Origin: CAVQCA01 sp963710815
GTDB lineage: Bacteria; Pseudomonadota; Gammaproteobacteria; UBA9214
Assembly (NCBI GenBank): GCA_963710815.1
Contig: CAVQCA010000062.1
Coordinates: forward strand, 62,001-126,000
Direction: 5' to 3'
Length of the DNA stretch: 64,000 nucleotides
Of this stretch, positions 1 to 8,176 are shown piece after piece (the stretch's first letter is position 1; every line of letters starts with the position of its first letter). The notes beneath the pieces were generated by a model. That model saw only the letters and a list, made by a program, of their open reading frames with translations, was not told the DNA's origin and did no database searches. The translations under genes were made by a program, and so were the position numbers.

Positions 1-313
1 CCAGCGACGATCTCCCTTTTGTCTTGTGATGATCTTCACCGTAGCATTCGACCATTGTTCCTGATTCGATACGGCCGGGTCATTCGACACCGGCTTCCCG
101 CCCACTTGTCAGCCCCGTGAATACTGGCGCCCTGTCTGGTAGTTTGATCCCCGGGGGATGACATCGAGGTGTAAGATGAAGAGGTTTCCGGGATTGAAAC
201 TCCGGTTTCCGACCATCCCGACCGAATGGGCCACCCGCCTTGCAGATTCTGAAAAACCCTGATTATCACAAGATAGTAAACTTGCCGTATCCCAACAATT
301 GGGGGAACTACGT
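1..313. other. No gene recognised
   Basis: Short reading frames exist on both strands but none has a recognisable product, a good ribosome binding site or a domain-like composition. The stretch presumably holds the promoter of the small gene that follows, but no convincing -35/-10 pair was found. Confidence 0.4.
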
Positions 314-592
314 ATGTCGGATGTGCCACCGATCAGGCTGGTGCCTGACCTGCCGGCAGACTGGCAATGGGGTTCAATTATAGTTGTTATGAATAAATGG
401 CTTATAGAAACAAATTCAACTGAAATCACGATAAACATGTCCGCCATGCCAGGGGGGCGGATCGATTGGCGGGATGTCATTCTTGATTGTCTTGGGTCAT
501 GGCAAGGATTCGCCCCGGTGACTATTATGCGTGCGTCTGGTGGATATCATGAAAAGGAGGTTGCGACATGGGAAACAAATGGGCAGAGGTGA
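314..592 (+). CDS. Hypothetical protein, 92 aa
   Basis: I do not recognise this protein. It opens with MSDVPPIRLVPDLP and has no signal peptide, membrane segment or clear motif. The ATG at 314 follows a weak G-rich ribosome binding site (ggggga) and is preferred to the in-frame start at 299. Its last 25 bases overlap the next gene, whose strong ribosome binding site lies inside this reading frame, so the two would be translationally coupled if both are expressed. The region is richer in A+T than the rest of the window. It may be a real small gene or a chance frame leading into the better supported gene at 568. Confidence 0.4.
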   Translation: MSDVPPIRLVPDLPADWQWGSIIVVMNKWLIETNSTEITINMSAMPGGRIDWRDVILDCLGSWQGFAPVTIMRASGGYHEKEVATWETNGQR

Positions 593-801
593 CGTTGCAT
601 ATCGACGAAAATACGACACATGAAGAACGCGAGAATTTCCGTGATCTGCTGCTTAAGAGAGAGGGTGTCTTTGCCGCGTCATGTCATGACGAGAAACCGC
701 ATTTGATGTTGATTGAATATGACCCGGACACCATCAATTCCATGGAGTTCGTCAAGGAAGCCGGCAGGAATGGGTTGCACGCCGAACTGATTGGCTTCTA
801 G
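568..801 (+). CDS. Small HMA-like (ferredoxin-fold) protein, 77 aa
   Basis: A very strong ribosome binding site (aaaaggagg) lies eight bases before the ATG. The 77 residues read as a beta-alpha-beta-beta-alpha-beta pattern: AEVTLHIDE, a charged helix, FAASCHDEKPHLMLIEYDPD, a second helix, and a closing strand ending HAELIGF. This resembles heavy-metal-associated domain proteins in size and layout, but the metal-binding CxxC is absent and only one Cys is present, so metal transfer is not supported. I recall similar short proteins in sulfur-oxidising and related gammaproteobacteria, without a known role. The stop codon abuts a stem-loop at 801-870. Confidence 0.72.
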   Translation: MGNKWAEVTLHIDENTTHEERENFRDLLLKREGVFAASCHDEKPHLMLIEYDPDTINSMEFVKEAGRNGLHAELIGF

Positions 802-870
802 GGCCTGTCGGACCCGGGTGATTGTAGCGAGCATGGTGGTAGATCAGTCCTGAGTCCGACGACAGGCTCC
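801..870. repeat. Palindromic stem-loop after the HMA-like gene
   Basis: The arms gcctgtcggac (803-813) and gtccgacgacaggc (854-867) are complementary apart from a short bulge and enclose a loop of about 40 bases. No T-run follows, so it does not look like a simple terminator. The entry sequence ctagggcctgt is also the start of the 270-bp inverted-repeat element at 39927, which hints at related dispersed palindromic repeats. Confidence 0.5.
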
Positions 871-1296
871 TGCTAGGATAGCAAGCAGGGCGGTGATCGG
901 TGTGGACATCCATGACGTGGAATATCAATGCCCGAGAGGAGTGTGTCGGAGGATTACAGCTACCTGCTGAACGCCGGTTTGATTCGCGGAACCGCGAACA
1001 AGGATTAAACCTGGCAAACAACTATCTGGTTGCAAAAAGAAAACCTCTGTCTGGAGTACGACATCTGATTGTTGATTGCCCGGTTTGATGAGGGCGAATC
1101 CCAGATGTGGTTCACGTCCAGAAAGAGGCTTTCTGTTATTAGAATAATATACATTCCGCGGAGGTCAAGGAGATGGTGGAAATTCTTCTCGATTCCCCCT
1201 ATGACTATATGGCTTTATCCTTTCCGGTTTGCGGCAACCCGTATGAAAGGGCGGTAGCCGGACCGACAGTCAGCAATGTGTTCGGACGGGATGACA
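802..1296. other. Largely non-coding stretch
   Basis: Apart from the palindrome at 801-870 and a doubtful 52-codon frame starting at 1173, I see no gene here. Short plus-strand frames around 900-1257 lack conservation signs and mutually overlap in different frames. Degenerate remnants of a former gene are possible. Confidence 0.4.
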
Positions 1297-1331
1297 TCAT
1301 TTCGCGAACAGCTGGGATTCGATATCGTTGA
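1173..1331 (+). CDS. Doubtful small ORF, 52 aa
   Basis: An ATG at 1173 sits eight bases after a perfect ggagg, and an A+T-rich TATACAT-like box lies upstream. The 52-residue product (MVEILLDSPYDYMALS...) matches nothing I know. Its 3' end overlaps the end of the convergent VOC gene by about 35 bases. The ribosome binding site is the only real support. Confidence 0.22.
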   Translation: MVEILLDSPYDYMALSFPVCGNPYERAVAGPTVSNVFGRDDIISRTAGIRYR

Positions 1332-1740
1332 AGGCCTTGAATTCAAGGGCATTGCCGCAGGGATCGAGCAGAAACATCGTCGCCTGTTCTCCGGGAAGTC
1401 CCTTGAACCTCACATACGGTTCGATGACGAATCGCACCTCCTTTCCCTCGAGTCTCTCGCGTAGTTGATTCCATTCATCCATATCCAGAACGAGACCGAA
1501 ATGCGGAACCGGAACCGCGTGCCCGTCCACCGGATTGCTGTGTGCCCCGGCGGCGTCGAGCGCCTCGCGGGCAGGGGCGAGATGGCAAACCAATTGGTGC
1601 CCGTGGAAATTGAAATCAACCCAGGTGTCCGCACTGCGTCCTTCCGCGCATCCCAGCAAATCACCGTAGAATCCGCGCGCAGCAGCGAGGTTGTTTACCA
1701 TGATGGCGAGATGAAATGGCGGAATACGCATGCGGGTCAT
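1297..1740 (-). CDS. VOC family (glyoxalase/dioxygenase-fold) protein
   Basis: The protein has 147 aa and one vicinal-oxygen-chelate domain built of two beta-alpha-beta-beta-beta modules. The first begins PPFHLAIMVNNLAAARGFYGDLLGC and the second ends in the typical FLLDPCGNALEFKAF. Residues in metal-ligand positions are visible: His in FHLAIMV, His in VPHFGLVL, and Glu in NALEFKAF. Family members include glyoxalase I, dioxygenases and antibiotic-resistance proteins. The best general resemblance is to uncharacterised bacterial glyoxalase-like proteins of this length, so the substrate cannot be assigned. It lies just downstream of the alpha/beta hydrolase on the same strand (37-bp gap) and may share its transcript. 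Confidence 0.8.
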   Translation of the reverse strand: MTRMRIPPFHLAIMVNNLAAARGFYGDLLGCAEGRSADTWVDFNFHGHQLVCHLAPAREALDAAGAHSNPVDGHAVPVPHFGLVLDMDEWNQLRERLEGKEVRFVIEPYVRFKGLPGEQATMFLLDPCGNALEFKAFNDIESQLFAK

Positions 1741-1776
1741 GAGAACGATGAACAGGTAAGCGGTAAGCCTTCGGGG

Positions 1777-2874
1777 TTATTTCCGGAACGTCCAGTAGCG
1801 TGCGCCGTTGATTTCCAGCGGCTTGAGCGCGAAACGATTATCAGCGCGCTGTCCGGTCTGCAGCAGTTCAAAGATGTCCTCCATGATGCGCCGGTCCTCG
1901 GCAAAGTAGGAATGACCGAGCAAACCGCCCGAGACCTCGCTGGCATCCACCGTTTCGACCCCCTTCACCACCACCAGTCCCTCACCGGTTTCACCCGCAC
2001 GTGGATAGCCGTGGAAGGCTTTTGAAGCCATCAGGGCGCGGTCGTTGGACGAGGCATAAACGGTTACGGGGATCTTGGTGCGGGCGAGACGCGGTGCCAT
2101 ATCCTGGCGGAAGACATCAGCGTCGATATCAGGTGCAATCATGATGATCTCGCGGAATACGATGAGGTCTCCATCCGTCCGGTCGCCGGCAAGGGCTGTC
2201 ATGGCGCGACCGATAATGCGATTGCCCATACTGTGGCCAATCAGGTAAATGTTCTGCGCCGGTATGTTATCGAGCAGCGTCGCGAGCAGTTTGACGAAAT
2301 CAGCCTGCGCCCACTCCGCGTTGGTCTCATCCACGGTGTAGCCGGTCAGGCTGCCTTGCGATGGCCAGCTGAAGAGCAGGACAGGACCTGGAAATTTCAG
2401 ATCATGGACAAACTGCGCCACCACGCGAGCGGCCTCGGCAAACTCAATGTTGTAGCCGTGGACGAATATCATGATTTTTCCGCCCGACGATTTACTTACC
2501 GCCTGTGACAGGCGTTTCAGGAAAGTATCACGCGTAAGGGTGATGACATCACGTACCTTGATATGCTTGTTTTCGTCGGAGGAGGATTCCAGCCTGAGAA
2601 GGGACGGCTCCTCCTGGTGACCCATGATATGACCCGGGGGTATGCCAACGTGACTGATGCCGTAACTGAGCGCACCCCGCTCAACGCCATAATAGTTATG
2701 GCCATCCGAATCCGGTGCGCGATCGGTTGCGAAAAAGACCTCGACCGACTGCGGGGATGCTGCGTCTACCGCGGATTGCTCCCGAGACTCGCCCAGAATC
2801 CCGCAACCCGAAATGCCGGCGATCAACAAGCTGATGAAAAGAATGGTTCTGATTCGATAGTTGGAATTTCGCAT
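1777..2874 (-). CDS. Alpha/beta hydrolase lipoprotein (DUF900-like esterase)
   Basis: The N-terminus MRNSNYRIRT is followed by a hydrophobic stretch and the lipobox ISGC at about residue 24, predicting a membrane-anchored lipoprotein. The body matches the DUF900/COG4782 hydrolases: FFATDR near the start, the oxyanion strand MIFVHGYN, the nucleophile elbow LIGHSMGN, an Asp-containing loop (IAPDIDADVF), and a late catalytic His in GLLGHSYF. The length from this start is 365 aa. Longer in-frame starts exist at 2892 and 2949, but the lipobox spacing favours 2874. The substrate is unknown; relatives are annotated as esterases or lipases. It is probably transcribed with the VOC gene. Confidence 0.82.
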   Translation of the reverse strand: MRNSNYRIRTILFISLLIAGISGCGILGESREQSAVDAASPQSVEVFFATDRAPDSDGHNYYGVERGALSYGISHVGIPPGHIMGHQEEPSLLRLESSSDENKHIKVRDVITLTRDTFLKRLSQAVSKSSGGKIMIFVHGYNIEFAEAARVVAQFVHDLKFPGPVLLFSWPSQGSLTGYTVDETNAEWAQADFVKLLATLLDNIPAQNIYLIGHSMGNRIIGRAMTALAGDRTDGDLIVFREIIMIAPDIDADVFRQDMAPRLARTKIPVTVYASSNDRALMASKAFHGYPRAGETGEGLVVVKGVETVDASEVSGGLLGHSYFAEDRRIMEDIFELLQTGQRADNRFALKPLEINGARYWTFRK

Positions 2875-3207
2875 GATGGCGTTTGTGAACATGTTGGAGA
2901 CCCGGGCTGGTCGAGCGGGTGCGGAAATGACGGCAAGGCTGTCTTGCACACTACCCGTGCGGGTTATTGTGCAGCCCCTGTGCCCCGTTGTCCTGTGTCA
3001 GCGCGATCTCAATGATGTCATGCCTGCCAATGAACCGTCCGGCTGCCGACTGGCATGTTAACCTTCAAGGGATGGCCGGTTTTTCGGGTTTTGCCGCCAA
3101 GGGCGTTCAGCAAGACAGAATTGCCGGGAGCACCGGGATTGATTTCTCAGGTCAGGTCTCCTTCACCGACGCAGCGAACGGGCTGTATGCCTGCGCCCCG
3201 GTGATTA
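2875..3207. other. Intergenic region upstream of the hydrolase
   Basis: This lies between the hydrolase start and the tRNA-Arg gene. It should carry the hydrolase promoter on the minus strand. I found no coding frame with support and no clear promoter motif. Confidence 0.35.
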
Positions 3208-3284
3208 TGGCGTCCCGGAGAGGAATCGAACCTCCGACCTAGCGCTTAGGAGGCGCTTGCTCTATCCGACTGAGCTACCGGGAC
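3208..3284 (-). tRNA. tRNA-Arg (anticodon CCT)
   Basis: The 77-nt cloverleaf folds with acceptor GTCCCGG/CCGGGAC, D-arm GCTC/GAGC, anticodon stem AGCGC/GCGCT with loop CTCCTAA, and T-loop TTCGATT. The 3' CCA is encoded. Anticodon CCT reads AGG. Confidence 0.95.
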
Positions 3285-3300
3285 TGTGGATTCGCATAAA

Positions 3301-3325
3301 TCAAAAGGCCAGACACCGTCTGGCC
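3301..3325 (-). terminator. Hairpin between tRNA-Ala and tRNA-Arg
   Basis: A perfect 7-bp stem (ggccaga/tctggcc, 5-base loop) is followed on the minus strand by TTTTGATTT. It lies 10 bases after the tRNA-Ala 3' end, so it could terminate tRNA-Ala or be a processing hairpin between two co-transcribed tRNAs. Confidence 0.5.
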
Positions 3326-3334
3326 ATTCGTATT

Positions 3335-3410
<76 letters not shown>

Positions 3411-3564
3411 GTTGATTCGAAAATACCCGTTAAGGAATCAGTTGAGGCGTGGATTCTAGCATTGAGATGGATGTTACTTCCACAAACGCGGCAATCCAGG
3501 GGGCAAGGACTGGTGGGATCCGTCGGACCTGAGTCCCGGTACCGGATCTTGGCGGGTGTGGGGA

Positions 3565-3774
3565 TCAATTCGTGGACTGCCTCCTCGTCGTTGAGAGCGC
3601 GACCTCGATGTCAATAATCTTGTCGGCAATTTGACGGCTGTTTACGACGTAGGCATCTGCATCGAGCATGGTGCGAATGATATTGATTCGGTGACCATCG
3701 ACGTCGGGGGGTAAGGCCAGCTTCTTGAGCATATCGTGTCCAGGTTGTTTCAGAGTCTTTGGTTCGGATTCCAT
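3565..3774 (-). CDS. flgM: FlgM-like anti-sigma-28 factor
   Basis: The 69-aa protein carries the conserved C-terminal FlgM segment: VDGHRINIIRTMLDADAYVV followed by NSRQIADKIIDIE, matching the family pattern (VdxxRVxxIkxaIxxGxYxVdxxxIAdkll). In this family the segment binds sigma-28 (FliA) and blocks it until FlgM leaves through the hook-basal body. At 69 aa it is shorter than typical FlgM (about 95-100 aa), the missing part being the poorly conserved N-terminal export half. It diverges from fleQ, and a sigma-28-type promoter lies 31 bases upstream, as expected for autoregulated flgM. No flgN or flgA neighbour is present, which is unusual. Confidence 0.8.
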   Translation of the reverse strand: MESEPKTLKQPGHDMLKKLALPPDVDGHRINIIRTMLDADAYVVNSRQIADKIIDIEVALSTTRRQSTN

Positions 3775-4184
3775 TATTTTTTGTTCATCCCTGACACACG
3801 AAGGTTATCGTCTGAGGATTTCACGAGTTTAATGAAATTTTGTGGCGCCGCGCACAAAGCGCCGGTGTCATAATGTGGCGGCTTTTCCAGACCGGGCCAT
3901 GGTGTGGAGTGGAGGCTGAAACCACATCTTAATGTGGGGCGGATACGATTGATGAGGACGACATTGCCTCACCGATGGCGCGCCTGTTTAGTGATTCATT
4001 GAGTGGGGTATTTTTCATCGGTGCTGATATAATGCTCCGCACATATCCGAATAAAACCGGTATGGAACCGACATATTCAGGGTATCTCACTGATAATTTG
4101 GCTATTATTTGATTTGCGGACAACATGACGATATTTTGACTCCTGGAATGAGCTGCCGGCCAGATAACTCCTTAGGTAAAACAA
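3775..4184. other. Divergent flgM-fleQ intergenic region
   Basis: These 410 bases separate the start codons of the two regulators. The flgM side carries a sigma-28 motif (see 3805-3831). On the fleQ side I see no convincing sigma-54 (TGGCAC-N5-TTGC) or sigma-70 promoter. No gene was recognised. Confidence 0.5.
3805..3831 (-). promoter_or_regulatory. Sigma-28 (FliA)-type promoter of flgM
   Basis: Read on the minus strand, the sequence is TAAACTCG, an 11-base spacer, then GACGATAA. The flagellar sigma-28 consensus is TAAAGTTT-N11-GCCGATAA, so the TAAA core is exact, the -10 box matches 7 of 8 bases and the spacer is exact. The predicted start of transcription leaves a leader of about 20-25 bases before flgM. 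Confidence 0.7.
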
Positions 4185-5615
4185 ATGCTCAATGATCCCA
4201 AGGTTCTGATAATAGAGGCTGATCCGGAGAACGCAAAAGAACTGTGCGTCATTCTCAAGTTCATCAATTATACCCCCGTCGTTGTAGAGGACTGTTTGCA
4301 ATGGAGGCAAACGGCCGAGGGTATCCCCGATCTGCTGACTGTGATGGTGGGTTCCTGTCAGGCGGATAGCGGCCTTGGCGAACTGCTCGGCGATATCCAC
4401 CAATTCAACGAGAACCTGCCCATCTATCTGCTGAGCAGGAAGGGCAGGGAGCCGACTGTCGCCATCGACGCCGGTTCTTCCATACTCGGTCGTCTCGATA
4501 TTCCTCCCGATTACGGCCAGTTGACGAGCGCGATCCATCAGGCGGAAGTATTCTCCGATTCGCGCCGCGAGTCGGAACCGGCGCATCGGCCGGTCGATCT
4601 TTTTCGCAGTCTGGTAGGGAGCAGCCGCGCGGTTCAGCAGGTCAGAAAAATGATCGAACAGGTTGCCGACAGTGAGGCGAATGTGCTCATTCTCGGTGAG
4701 TCCGGGACGGGCAAGGAGGTCGTCGCCAGGAATCTTCACTACCACTCGTCGCGACGCGGCAAACCGTTCGTGCCGGTGAATTGCGGCGCGATTCCCGCCG
4801 ACCTGCTCGAATCGGAACTCTTCGGCCATGAGAAAGGCGCGTTCACGGGTGCGATCAGTTCCCGCGAAGGTCGCTTCGAGATGGCCGAAGGTGGAACGCT
4901 GTTTCTTGATGAGATCGGCGACATGAGTCTGGCCATGCAGGTCAAGATCCTGAGGGTCCTGCAGGAAAGAACATTTGAACGGGTGGGTTCGAATGCAAGC
5001 CACACGACCAATGTGAGGATTATTGCGGCAACACACCGTGACCTCGAATCGGCCATCAGGGAGGGCGAATTCCGCGAAGACCTGTACTATCGCCTGAACG
5101 TGTTCCCGATCGAGATGCCGCCGTTACGCGATCGGCTTGAGGATCTCCCCCTCCTCGTCAATGAACTGGTGCGACGCATCGAACATGAGAGACGCGGCTC
5201 AGTCAGGCTCTCCCCCGGCGCAATCTATGCCCTCTGTCAGTATACGTGGCCCGGGAATGTCCGTGAGCTTGCGAATCTGGTCGAACGCCTCGCCATTCTG
5301 CATCCCTACGGGGTCGTGGAAACCGGCGATCTGCCGGAAAAATTCAGACTTGGCGAGGAAGTGGACATGGAACGGATCGAGGTTGCGCTGATCGGTACAC
5401 CCGTCACCTCGGAGGACCTGGATCCGCGGTTGCCAAGGAACGGTCTGAATCTCAAGGAACACCTCAGCAACCTGGAAATCAATTACATCAAGCAGGCCCT
5501 GCATGACACCGGTGGTATCGTCGCCCATGCGGCAAAGCGGCTGGGCATGCGTCGCACGACCCTGGTGGAGAAATTGCGTAAATACGGGCTGCAGAGAAAC
5601 ACCCCAATGTCATAA
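4185..5615 (+). CDS. fleQ: FleQ/FlrA-type sigma-54-dependent flagellar master regulator
   Basis: The 476-aa protein follows FleQ throughout. It has an N-terminal receiver-like domain (about 1-125) without a conserved phosphoacceptor context, then an AAA+ domain with Walker A GESGTGKE (171-178), the sigma-54 contact loop GAFTGA (218-223) and Walker B GTLFLDEIGD (237-246). A C-terminal Fis-type helix-turn-helix (about 447-470) ends in RRTTLVEKLRKYG. The LFRS motif (139-142) and the RN pair (182-183), which bind c-di-GMP in Pseudomonas FleQ, are conserved. In that genus FleQ activates flagellar genes with RpoN and switches exopolysaccharide genes in response to c-di-GMP and FleN. A c-di-GMP turnover enzyme and a FleN-like gene follow downstream. 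No fleS/fleR is present. Confidence 0.9.
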   Translation: MLNDPKVLIIEADPENAKELCVILKFINYTPVVVEDCLQWRQTAEGIPDLLTVMVGSCQADSGLGELLGDIHQFNENLPIYLLSRKGREPTVAIDAGSSILGRLDIPPDYGQLTSAIHQAEVFSDSRRESEPAHRPVDLFRSLVGSSRAVQQVRKMIEQVADSEANVLILGESGTGKEVVARNLHYHSSRRGKPFVPVNCGAIPADLLESELFGHEKGAFTGAISSREGRFEMAEGGTLFLDEIGDMSLAMQVKILRVLQERTFERVGSNASHTTNVRIIAATHRDLESAIREGEFREDLYYRLNVFPIEMPPLRDRLEDLPLLVNELVRRIEHERRGSVRLSPGAIYALCQYTWPGNVRELANLVERLAILHPYGVVETGDLPEKFRLGEEVDMERIEVALIGTPVTSEDLDPRLPRNGLNLKEHLSNLEINYIKQALHDTGGIVAHAAKRLGMRRTTLVEKLRKYGLQRNTPMS

Positions 5616-5926
5616 CTCTGGCGTTTGAGCCCGGTGCTGCCTGCAAGGGCCGCTCGTCGCGGATTTGTTGCCACGCCGGCGTGGAACGGGCTTTATACCT
5701 TCCCCTGGCTGTGTTAAATTCCGCCTTATAGAAAATAATAATTAACGGGGCTGTTTATTCCATTGCATCCTTGTAATTTCAAGCAGACTTGACCCACGTG
5801 CCGTGTCGCGGCGGGTTCGCCTGTGTTCGTTAAAGAACATCGGGGCATGCGTGCATCCGGTTCGTATGTGCCCGTCGATGATTGCGCCACATAAATGGCT
5901 TTCACAATAAATCAACGACAAACCTG
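5616..5926. other. Intergenic region fleQ to GGDEF-EAL gene
   Basis: No gene was recognised. A 14-base palindrome (ccacgccggcgtgg, 5672-5685) follows fleQ without a T-run. A short inverted repeat, tgttc-N6-gaaca (5824-5839), could be an operator but matches no regulator I know. An A+T-rich patch near 5720-5760 is the likeliest promoter region. Confidence 0.35.
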
Positions 5927-8176
5927 ATGGCGGAAAAAGACAAAAACAGTCGTCGAGGGGACGAAGAGGGCGGTTACGGTGATGTCGACCGGCGATCCCG
6001 GCCCGACCATCATGTGAAGGAATACAAATACGTCCTTCATATTTCCAGTGACGATTTGATTTTTCTGGGTCGTTACCGGGAAGCCATTGTTGCAGGCGTG
6101 GCAGGATTTGCCGAAGTCTATTACAACTACCTCTTCGATAATCCCGACATCGCCGATGTGCTCTACGCGGATGAACGCGGGGGAGTGCCCGTCAGTGATA
6201 CGATCCGCGCCGAACTCACCTTCATGCTTGATATTCTGGCTGTCCAGGAGGACGGCAAGCGCGAGGCCGAGCTGTTTCGCGCGGGTGAACGGCGCTACAC
6301 GAGAGGCATAAAACCGGTATGGGTCACTGGCGCATACGCCCGGTTTATGGAATTCCTGCAAGACCTGATCGCGAAACAGGACATTCCCCAGGCGGATCGG
6401 AACCGGCTGCAATCTATCCTGATGAAACTGGCATTGCGCGATATCGGTCTGATATCGGATGGCTACTGGAGCGCCTCGCTGAACCAGGTTCGTCGGGAGC
6501 TGGACCATGTGTGCAGGGAGCAGGACAGTATCGAAACCCTTCTTTCCGGAATTCCGCAAATGCTCTGGAGTGTGGATATCAAGGGCAACCGCGTTTCCTA
6601 TGCCAATTACCCGCTGCATGCGCTCTACCCGGATGGACTCGCGGCGCCATTCCCGTTTCTCGGTAGCACGCATGCCGAGGACCAGCAGTTGCTGCTGACA
6701 GGATGGCAGGAGGCGGTCAATGGCACCAGCTTTGCCCGCGAGGTGCGGATATCCCTGGCGGGTGAGCAGGAACACTGGTATCGCTTGTCCCTGTATCCAT
6801 CCCTGAATCATCGTGGCCGTCCGGTTCAGGTGCATTGTCTGCTTGAAGACATCAATCACGTCATCAGTGAACGCAGGCAACTCGAACGGCTGAGTACCAC
6901 GGACAGTCTCACGAAATTGCCGAACCGCACCCTTTGGGCCGATCATCTGAATATGGCGCTGGCGTCATCGCGACGGGCGCCCGGCTCTCAGCTGGCGGTG
7001 ATTTCCCTCGATATCAATCATTTCAAGATGTACAACGATACGCTGGGCCGGGATATCGGCGACCTGCTGTTGCAGGAAATCGCCGACCGCCTCAGGTCCG
7101 TCGTGCGCGAATCGGATTCGCTGGCCCGGCTCGGTGGCGACCAGTTTGGAATCCTCCTCCCGGTTGTTCATGACGCCAGAACCGCCTCGGAGCGTGTCGT
7201 CACCCAGGTGCTCGACTGTTTCGATATGCCATTCTCGTGTGCGGACAAGCAGCTCTGCGTCAGTATCACCCTGGGCGTTGCCTGCTTTCCCGATCATGGG
7301 ACAAACGAGGAGGCGTTGCTTACCAATGCGGAAAGTGCAATGTATCGCGCCAAGCGTAACAGTCTGCCCTTCCAGTTTTTCGATCCGGTCAGCGATGTCA
7401 GTTCGGCGGAACAGCTGCGCTATTCAGGCCAGATACAGAGTGCGCTTGAGAACGACGAATTTGTGTTGCATTACCAGCCACAGGTGGATCTGCAAACTTC
7501 GCGGGTCACGGGCGTCGAGGCGCTGCTGCGCTGGCAGCACCCCCTGGAGGGCACCGTTTTTCCCAAACGCATTATCCCTGTCGCCGAACAGCTCGGCATG
7601 ATATCTCCGATAACTGACTGGGTGCTGTTCACGGCACTGCGGCAGTGCAGGCAATGGGCCGGCGGCGGCACGACAATCCCGGTTTCCGTAAACGTATCCG
7701 CGCGTTCTTTCCAGAGCCCGCGCCTGGTGGAGAAGATCAAATGGTCCCTGCAGGAAGCGGGCGTCAGCGGAGACCACCTGGAGATCGAAATCACCGAGGC
7801 CACCCTGATGCTCGACCTGGAGCGCGCGGCGGAGGTGTTGACCGGGTTGTGCGACTACGGCGTGAGCATTGCGATAGACGATTTCGGCACGGGTTATTCC
7901 TCCCTGTCCTATCTCAAGCGGCTTCCTATCAACACGCTCAAGATCGATCAGTCGTTTATCATCGATGTGGCATTCGACAATCAGGATATTTCCATTGTTC
8001 GTTCGATCATCGACCTGGGGCACAATCTCGGCTACAAGGTTGTCGCCGAGGGTGTGGAAAGCGGCGTGGCCTGGGATATGCTGAACAGCCTGGGATGTGA
8101 TTCAGCCCAGGGGTTCCACGTCAGTCACCCCTTGCCGGAGAAACACTTCGCCAGCTGGCTGGCCAGGTCATCCTGA
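5927..8176 (+). CDS. Sensor-PAS-GGDEF-EAL c-di-GMP enzyme
   Basis: The 749-aa protein is cytoplasmic, with no membrane segment. Domains in order: an all-helical N-terminal sensor (about 20-185) resembling the globin-coupled sensor fold; a PAS domain (about 200-310); a GGDEF domain (about 330-480); and an EAL domain (about 495-749). The diguanylate cyclase signature is GGDQF (403-407), in which the usual Glu is Gln, so synthesis is probably weak or lost. The phosphodiesterase motifs look intact: EALLRWQHP, NVSARSF, EIEITE, DDFGTGYSSL, LKIDQSF and VVAEGVE. A net c-di-GMP-degrading, sensor-controlled enzyme is inferred. It lies between fleQ and the flhG-like gene, so FleQ is a plausible target. 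The ATG at 5927 is preferred to the TTG at 5882; neither has a good ribosome binding site. Confidence 0.88.
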   Translation: MAEKDKNSRRGDEEGGYGDVDRRSRPDHHVKEYKYVLHISSDDLIFLGRYREAIVAGVAGFAEVYYNYLFDNPDIADVLYADERGGVPVSDTIRAELTFMLDILAVQEDGKREAELFRAGERRYTRGIKPVWVTGAYARFMEFLQDLIAKQDIPQADRNRLQSILMKLALRDIGLISDGYWSASLNQVRRELDHVCREQDSIETLLSGIPQMLWSVDIKGNRVSYANYPLHALYPDGLAAPFPFLGSTHAEDQQLLLTGWQEAVNGTSFAREVRISLAGEQEHWYRLSLYPSLNHRGRPVQVHCLLEDINHVISERRQLERLSTTDSLTKLPNRTLWADHLNMALASSRRAPGSQLAVISLDINHFKMYNDTLGRDIGDLLLQEIADRLRSVVRESDSLARLGGDQFGILLPVVHDARTASERVVTQVLDCFDMPFSCADKQLCVSITLGVACFPDHGTNEEALLTNAESAMYRAKRNSLPFQFFDPVSDVSSAEQLRYSGQIQSALENDEFVLHYQPQVDLQTSRVTGVEALLRWQHPLEGTVFPKRIIPVAEQLGMISPITDWVLFTALRQCRQWAGGGTTIPVSVNVSARSFQSPRLVEKIKWSLQEAGVSGDHLEIEITEATLMLDLERAAEVLTGLCDYGVSIAIDDFGTGYSSLSYLKRLPINTLKIDQSFIIDVAFDNQDISIVRSIIDLGHNLGYKVVAEGVESGVAWDMLNSLGCDSAQGFHVSHPLPEKHFASWLARSS

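Noticed and set aside
3775..4184. Sigma-54 promoter for fleQ
   Set aside because: No TGGCAC-N5-TTGC-like pair with correct GG/GC spacing was found.
5672..5685. ccacgccggcgtgg palindrome as the fleQ terminator
   Set aside because: The hairpin has almost no loop and no T-run follows.
5824..5839. tgttc-N6-gaaca as a LexA-type SOS box
   Set aside because: It does not match the gammaproteobacterial LexA consensus (CTGT-N8-ACAG), and the next gene is not an SOS gene.
5912..6946. 344-codon minus-strand frame opposite the sensor region of the GGDEF-EAL gene
   Set aside because: The plus-strand protein has coherent domains across the same bases; the antisense product does not.
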